A DNA stretch of 64,000 nucleotides from Branchiostoma belcheri (Eukaryota > Chordata > Leptocardii > Amphioxiformes > Branchiostomatidae): the NCBI RefSeq assembly GCF_001625305.1, contig NW_017804353.1, positions 4,564,685 to 4,628,684 on the forward strand. The letters are read 5' to 3'. This document shows, one piece after another, positions 54,301-63,300 of this stretch (positions within the stretch are counted from its first letter, which is position 1; each line of letters opens with the position of its first letter). The notes under the pieces were generated by a model. That model was not told the DNA's origin. It did no database searches and saw only the letters and a program-made list of their open reading frames with translations. Position numbers and translations under genes: made by a program.

Positions 54301-57300
54301 TATGTGTATATTGTTAGTAAAACTTGCTGAGTATTGTGAATGTGCTTTGTGATGATGAAAAAGATCTACACACGCCATCATGACCCTGGGCACAAAGTAA
54401 AGTTTGGAAGATCCTGACTGACTGTACAAAAGTCAACTGTGGACTTTGGACAAAAGTTATATCTTTAAAATTAATAAGAACTAACGTTATGGCCTAGACC
54501 AAATTAACCCATCATGTCTGTGCCCATAGGGTAAGGATGGAGACCGTGGAAACATGGGACTACCTGGAATGCCAGGGAATCAGGTATGTGCTGGTAGAGA
54601 TTCTGGAACCTGAACACAGAACTTTAAACTTAACAAATGTAGATCACAAATGTTGATTGCACAAAGATTGACGAACAGACAGTATTATGTCTATGCATTC
54701 TGTATTGATTAGAATTGTCATATTGTTATGACTGTCTCATGTGGAACTGTCTCTGTTTCAGGGTTTTAGTGGGAAGCCAGGGAGACCAGGAATACCAGGG
54801 GCACCTGGACCCAAGGTGAAACTTTAAACAAAATTTACACATACTTACCTAACCTGTGATCAAAGTTGTACTGAGCTGCTATGCCCATCCTTTTTTGTAG
54901 ACATTATAACATATTTAATATCTCTCTTTTATAATCCTAAGGGAGACAAAGGTATCCCAGGTATGGATGGACCATCGGGACTTCCGGTAAGGAGCTACTA
55001 AGTTTTTTTCTTTACTATGGCCTTTGATTAAACCCTTCTGTAGTTAAGGTCACATGTACAGTCTGCAACATATAACATACTGAAAATAAATACCAATGCA
55101 ATTCAGAATTTTGTAAGTCTTCAATGTGGTAGCCTGGGTACCATCCGGATTTTTGCTCCGCAACGTTGTGCAGCGAAAATCCGGATGGTACCCAGGCTAT
55201 GAATGTGGTATCATTGATAAAGACTTCAAGACATGTAAGAAATTTGTACATCAGTTTACACATGGTTCCCTTCGTCTTCCCCCCAGGGTGAGCAAGGTGA
55301 TCCAGGAGACAGAGGACCAAGAGGAAATGAAGGACCTCCAGTAAGAAAACTGGTTGCTTTATCCTTAAACAACAAAAGTATACGACAAAAGCACAGTGTT
55401 GCTTCTTTTGTTAATGAGTATATAGTACTTCCATGTGCAGAAATGATACATATTGGTTGAGAACTGAAGCTACACTAGCCAATATTGCATCTAAAGACTT
55501 GGCAGCTTTCTTGGTATGAAAGTAGATAAACGCCCAGGACTGCAGGACAACATTAAACATCCAATTCTATAGAATAGCATGGCCACCAGTATAAGACTAC
55601 CATTTTTTTTCCTGTTGCTCTACAGGGTTCTGCTGGACAACAGGGTTTACCTGGACCAGCTGGACCAGGGGTAAGGCATCATTATATCATCTTTGTTTGT
55701 TTGTTTGTTTAAACCTAATCTTTATATAGCAGGGACTAGTAAATGTCAGTAAACAACTGCTATACAAATAAAACACACCGATTTCCTAGTTTTAGAAATG
55801 ACAAGATTGGATTAAGTCGATGCGACATATTGTGGTGTATGAAGAGAAACATCTGGATGTGTTTTGGAAGGACATACATTGTGAAAATCTGTTGACCTGG
55901 AAAGTAATATTGCAGTTGTGCTTAAAGCAAAAGTCTGGATGTTCAGTGCATGATCCTCTCTTGGTATGTGTTATATCCCATTTAGGGTCCAAGAGGGCTG
56001 CCAGGAGCAGCTGGCAAGGAGGGGAAGAAGGGACCGAAGGTCTGGATATGCATCTCTTTTGCAGTATTGATTTAATATGTGTTTTCATATCTTACAGACT
56101 TTGCATGCTCAGTTTTAGATCTGCTTGGAATGTAGGTGATAGTTAAACCTATGTGGGAAGGACAATGGAAGGCATTTCAGCACCTAAAATGTGGCCAGTT
56201 TGCATTTTCGGCAAAAGTTAATATTGGTAAGACAAATTTGTATTACATTGGTTACAGTTATTTTCAATGACCTGCTCTTAGAAATTTTACAATATAAACA
56301 TCTGTTTAGCTCAAGCTACAAAATTAATACTGTAGTTGCCAAGTGTACACTTTATCTAGTATGTAGTGTTAGTGCTATGAAGGTAGTTTGGTTGTTTCTT
56401 CATCAGAGGAAGGTTTTTCAGCACCAAGGAGAGTGACCATGACTGACTGTTTTATCCCTGTGTTGCTGTGTAGGGAGACAGAGGACCATCAGGTCTTGCT
56501 GGCATCAGAGGCAGAACAGTAAGTGTTGTGGTCCTTATTGTTGTCTTATGATAATTATGGTAAAACTATGATATGATATATAATATGGTATTCCACATGT
56601 ACCAACACAGTTGAGCAGAAGTGTGGCTTTAAGCTATAATCTCCAGGGGATGCAAACTTAGGCCTCTTGTATGCATTCCTCATCATCATCATCATCAGAA
56701 GAAGAAGGATAAGAATAAGATTACTAATCTGTTTTTCATATAAGAAGGATACAAAAAATTGCACGCAAAGTATTTATTATACAATAATATATTGATACTG
56801 TTTACCATGTACCATACTTGCTACAATAAACAAACTTATCAAAAAGAAACAGAAGCAGAAAAACTAGTGCTGTTGATTGTGAAATATTAGATTATTACAC
56901 AGACAGTTGTGGCGAGCTAACTTTGTATGCTCCACCTCTACGGAGGATGAATGATGATGATGATGAGATTATACAGATGTGAGTTCCCGTGATTTTATAT
57001 TCTCTGTAGGGTACACAAGGCCCGCCGGGGAGGAGTGGACCAAGAGGCATCATAGGCAAGGCGGTAATTACTTAATGTGTATCCAAATGTCCTGCATGAA
57101 ACCTGTACTCACATGTTGATGTCTATTTCATTGCTAATCCTGGTAGAGATGCTAAGTTCATATGTATGTATGATTGTATGAAATATGTGGTCATCATGAT
57201 CACCTTATCAGTTATAAGCTGCCTAGTGCCCACATTGTATTCATTATTTGTCTTGCTGCAATGTACTAAGTTAAACTTTTTTTTACAATGATGTGACTAC

Positions 57301-60300
57301 ATTGAATTTATCTGCTGGTTGTTGTCTGGAGATATTCTTTAATGCACCAGTCTTATGTACATGTAGCAGAGGGACTGTACAAGTAGCTGCATGTAGATTT
57401 TAAAGTTAAGCCTAAATCAATGAAATTCTACCATGTTTCTGGTGTACCTAGAGTACGAATATTCAAAGCTAATCTTCTTTTCTTCTAGGGTATTCCTGGA
57501 CATCCTGGTTTAAAAGGAGAACAAGGAGAAAGAGTAAGATTGGTTACTTCCCTTTGATACCCCGTTAAACCTTGATAATGGAATTACATATAGATTCCTC
57601 ATCACTTGGATATAGTAAAAATTTGTGTTCATGTATGCCTGATAATTGAAACGGATGGTATTAGTGTTTCATCCAATTAGTTTAGATTTATGACTAACCA
57701 CATGTAGTTCAAACTTTAAAGTTCAAACTTTAACATTTTCTCCTATTTAGGGACCAGAGGGACCAATTGGACATAGAGGACCTGCTGGAAAAACAGGACA
57801 AAAGGTAGGTAGATGGAGAATAAGATAGATATGTTTTGACAACACAAATACTGATACATGTGCATGTACATATATGACTGTTAGCTTTTGTTATCAGAAA
57901 CATAGTGGGTTGTATCAATACTTCTGGCTAAGAGTGAAATTAACTGTTCATTCCAGGGAGCAGCTGGAAGAGGAGGGAAGAAAGGAAAGCCTGGTGATCC
58001 AGTAAGTATGTTACTGTAGTAATAACAGTCTGTTAACTTTTTTGTAATGTTTTGATTCACTTGTAATTTGCCAGAAAACTTGGGTGATTATCTTACGTTC
58101 TTGTTATTTTTCTCCACAGGGTTTCATGGGCCATGCAGGCTTCAAAGGCAATGCTGGTCCAAAGGGAGACAAGGTAAAGTATCCTTCACCAGTATCTTTG
58201 TTTTCAGCATTCCTCATTACAATCAACACAATCTGACTATGACCATGTGGAAGTTCTGCTCCTTCTAGCAATATACACTTGCAATCAGTATTAAAGAAAG
58301 AACCATAGGCCTATGCTGAAAGATGACAGTGAATGTTTATCAACTAACTAACATGTTTTGTTCTTTGCAGGGAGCCTTAGGACCAACTGGGAAGCCTGGT
58401 CCTCCGGGCTATGAAGGAGAAGTTGGGGAGGCGGGTCTGACAGGTGCTCACGGGGAGATCGGTCTGAAGGGAGATCCGGTAGGTTGGAGTTTTCTTGCGG
58501 TTTGATTTAAATAAAGAAAAGTGATTTGCTGGAAAGTTAAAAAGTGTTAGATGGAAAAGTCACAGATGTAGAGATATTGTTGCATGTACAGGAATGAAAA
58601 TATGGCTGGAACAAAAGTTGTATAACTCACTTTAAGAAAAAAATGTCACTGTACAGGGTTTTGTGCAAGACGTACTAATATATACCAGTTAACTACTGTT
58701 AATGTATTGCTTTTGCATTGCAGGGGCAACAAGGAACACCTGGTATCCCTGGGAACATCGGCAGGCCAGGCCAAAAGGTACATCACCTGTCACCATACAA
58801 GTAGAACAGAAAATGATATAATGTTCTATGTATACAATAGAATTATAATATCTGCTCTACAATAATAAAGATGATCAAAGTGGGTGATGTACAAAGTACA
58901 TTTCAGTCTGCACATGTACATTCCCATCCAAGTTAAAAGCCTGAATGATACATAATGGCAGGTATTCACTATTTCAGGGTAAAGATGGTGGCAGAGGACC
59001 ACGTGGACCTAGAGGTCTTGGAGGCAAGAAGGTAGGTAACTGTAACTAACACCAGCATAACCAGCTACAAAGACATGAAATACTGGCAGGTCATGTACCT
59101 GCCTAGTATGTGCTGGAATCTTTTACTCAGAATGTTACAAACCAAACTGTATTTGTGCAGTTATGAACCAAACTGTATTGAATGTATAAAATGCTGTACC
59201 AGCATGTTCCTGGTCTCTGAGTAAACAGGGTAGCCTTTATTTGTCTCCAGTTGTTGCTGTCTGACACCACATTTCTGTTGCCTAATCTTGCAGGGAGCAG
59301 ATGGCATGCAGGGACATGAGGGTCTACCAGGTCCAAGGGTAAGATGAATGACCAGCTGCCAACTTCCATTTAAACCCTTCAAAGAGTTCAAGTCCTTCCT
59401 ACATCATAATATACACTGATAGTGGTAGAAGAGTAATATTCTAATAGATGTGTTTGTTTATGATGCCTATTTTCTGTAGGGCCCTCCTGGACCACGGGGA
59501 GGAGAGGGACCACCAGGACTGCCGGGGCCTAAGGTTGAGTAGTCTTGTTTTTTTGTAAAAAAAGTAGTTAGTTCAAAGAAATATCTTGAGTCAGAGTTTA
59601 CCATTATAGGCCACATCTTGCTTCACAAACCTCCTTCCATGTGATACAAATATCTGCAGAAGAAAATATTTTTTTGTCATAATCTAATGTTTCTGTTATT
59701 ATTCTAAAGGGGCAACAAGGTCCTCCTGGTCCACCGGGAGATGACGGACTAAAGGTATGTTTTCCCCTTCTATCTTCTGTGTGAGTTAACATAATGTTTA
59801 TTGCATATTGCACCTTTCAAGGTATCAATGAAAGACTTTAGATACTTCTTAGAAGTATTCATTTTACATTATAAACACATTACTAAGTTCTGGCATGTTC
59901 TTCTACTGCATATATCGATCAGTATAACCATAGATTGCATATTGGTGTGCAGAGTTTATAACTCTTCCCAGGCTGTGTTTCAGATTTCTCAATCAATACA
60001 TGTTTTTTTTTTTTCAGGGAGAGCCAGGAGACAGAGGAGATGATGGTCCACAGGGCCAGGTTGGAGGCATTGTAAGTCTCCCCATGTACAACAAGTACAG
60101 CTAGGGTTTCATAACCATATGTCACTGACTTAAGTTGATCTCTATGTGTGAAGTATGTGTCTAGCTTAATGTTGTGATTCTTGTCCTGACAGGGTCCACA
60201 TGGTAAAGATGGCAAGTATGGACCAAGAGGGCCTGCAGGGCCTGTGGTGAGTAGGAAATAGGAACTTGAATTCTTGTATTTTTCCTGTACATGTGCAGAA

Positions 60301-63300
60301 AAGTAAGACTGTCATTGGTGATTTCATTTCTGTTTCCACGTGTAACACATCATTTTCGCACAAAGTATCCAAAAGGATTTTCTAGTAGGACCTAACTGTT
60401 GGTGTATCACTCCAGACTCATGTATTATGAAGCAATATAGAGTTCATACTATGTTTCTTGTGGATATGTTTACTTAATGATCTTTTAAGCCATTGAAATA
60501 TCTACAACACAATGTTGTTTTCAGGGGTTTCCTGGTAGGGTAGGCCCTCCAGGTTTACCAGGGCCTAGAGGACCCATTGTGAGTTTCTATAACTTTTACA
60601 TTAGATTTATTGATATATGTAATATGATATTTCGTTGTCGTGCTATATATGGAATGTACATTTGATGAGATTTGTCTCCAATCCAAAATTATGTTATCTT
60701 TCATAAAAGAGTGGAAAGTTTATGTGTTGAATTTTTGTAGGGCATTCCAGGCTGGCCTGGGGAGATAGGCAAGATGGGAACACAGGGTCCTCCTGTAAGT
60801 TTGACCCCTTGTAAAATCAGTAGTTCAGGTAGTATATTGGTAGACAAAGGGTTTGTACTTAGTGCAGTGTTTCAATCTATAGTTCTGAAGAAGAGAAAAA
60901 CATGTTTATGAATGTTTTGTAGACTGCGCATGATCAGTGCTTTTGTTCCTCTCCTTGGTGCTGAAACGCCATCAAACAACATTTGTGAGACTGAGCTTTT
61001 ACTTTTTTGTCATTTTCAGGGCCGCACTGGCCCCAAGGGTAAAGATGGAAGAATAGGACAAGGAGGCTTACCTGTGAGAACCTAGACTCTGCTTTTTTCT
61101 TTCATGTATTCATTTTAATGACATTTTCATTCTCCTGACTTACATGATCTGGATAACCTAATGATATGAAGAAACAAGGCATCATAAACATAGCAATAGC
61201 AAATGAATTAGGATTACTATCAACTTGAGTGGTCTTCCCTCTATCACTAAGATATAAACCTGTTCTTCCCTAGGGTGCCAGAGGTGTCCCCGGATGGCCA
61301 GGTTTACCTGGTCCTTCAGTACGTACATTAATTATATTACAAAGCCAGCTTGGAGACATGCCTGTTACTATTTTTCCTCAGTTTTGTTCTGAGGCCACAC
61401 CAAGTAAATTTTATGGATGACGTCCCTTGGAGACCCTAAATCTAATGCGAGAGGGCGAAAAAAAAAACAAGTAGGGCCCTAAAAACAAGATGCCTAGATT
61501 AGAAATATACTAAGAGACAACAAATGTTAGGGCACAAATTGAATGAGGTGACACAGTGTAACAAGCAAGAAGTCTTTTATTCATCATCAAAACAGCAATA
61601 AATCAAGTGGAACAGTAGACAGTGAAAAATGTTATAATATTGACAGGATGGTAATAGACACTTTCTTCGCGTTACAGGTTTCACGTCAATCTGACGATTT
61701 GCGGCACTGTCGTGACTCTTTGGTCATAGTTACAGGAAGCGGAATTTCTTGTTTTTTTTTCTAGGAACATGCTAAAATCAATGCGCGCGCGGACGTCATC
61801 CATAAAATTTACTTGGTGTGGCCTGATATATTATTACATAGCCTTGCTTTGCTATAACAATAATTTTGACACACATATAAGGGACAGTATTTATAATGTT
61901 ACTGTTTGCTACATTTTGCTTGTATACAGTTAAACATGTCATTTTCAGCATAGCAAAAGTAATGTAGCAGCAGTCATGTTAAGTGTATTCTGTTGGAGTA
62001 TTCTTATGTTGATAACCTTTTTCAGGGAGAGAGAGGTGAACTTGGACTCGATGGACTCCTTGGCCCACCAGTAAGTATGGGTTTTCCAAATATTTTCTCA
62101 TTTTCAGGCGTAGTGGTATTGATTGGCTTTCAAAAATGATGATATTGTGTGTACATTTATTAAAAAGGAAGCGGTTTTCATGCCAAATCACATTTCTCCA
62201 TACAAATGTATACCAAGTCTCTGGTTCATGTAAAATGTAAGAATTGAGTGGACACACGACACAGAAAGAGGTTGAGGTATTTCAAGACCAAAACAATTAA
62301 AGTTTTGCTGACATGTGTCTCTTATGCACCATGAGCTGCCTTGGCAAGTCTGTGAACTTGTTCTTTGCCTCATCACAGGGACCCAGAGGAGTGGATGGTC
62401 CCCAGGGACCCCCTGGGAAACCAGGACCTAATGTAAGTATTCTAATTTTTGCTTCCATTGCATTTAAGTCTCACAAGTTGTGTAGCAGCTGTTTTTTGAA
62501 GAAGGCCTTTAACACTTGTGTTGTATGTCTGAATTTTCTGCAGGGTATCCCAGGTATACCAGGTGACCAAGGAACAGCTGGACCAGAGGGACCTGAAGTA
62601 AGTCTTAATCACCTGTAACTAAATGTGTAAAATTGTTCAGTCTGAATGAGCCACTGTTTGGTTGAGTTTTCCAGATATTTGTGAAGCAGTATCTGTTAGT
62701 TCTCTTTCGTAATGTTCTGCATAGAAGTTGATGGATCTAGATTTTGCTGTCTTATGTATTATCAGATTTCAATGTATTCAGCCATATATTGTTTATTGTT
62801 TAAGTGGGTCTCAATCTGAATCTGTACAGGGAGAGAAAGGGAAAATCGGTCCTGAAGGTCCACAGGGTCTGAAGGGAGACCAGGGAGACCCAGGTGACTA
62901 TGGCCCACCAGGTGCACCGGGGAGAGTTGGACAACAGGTAGACATTCCTGTTCTGCAATATTTAGAGATACATCAGATTTTCCCCAAGACCTATAAGTTG
63001 AAAATTCTTATGAGATAGATGATTCCTACTGACAGCAATATTATTATATAATAATTACAGTTTATCAATAATGAAGTGGATGTATTCCTGCCATGTTTTG
63101 CATTAGTAAAGAAAGAGTGGGTTGGTGCCCTTGATTTATGGTTCCAGTTGTTGCTGTAATGTCAGTTCCCTTTTTGTGTTCCCACAGGGTATATACGGGG
63201 CTCCTGGCCCCCTTGGATTCCCAGGGAAGAAAGGAGAAACGGTAGGCTCACTAACACATTATTATCATCAATGCTGCCAAAGATGTTGATTTGTATACAT

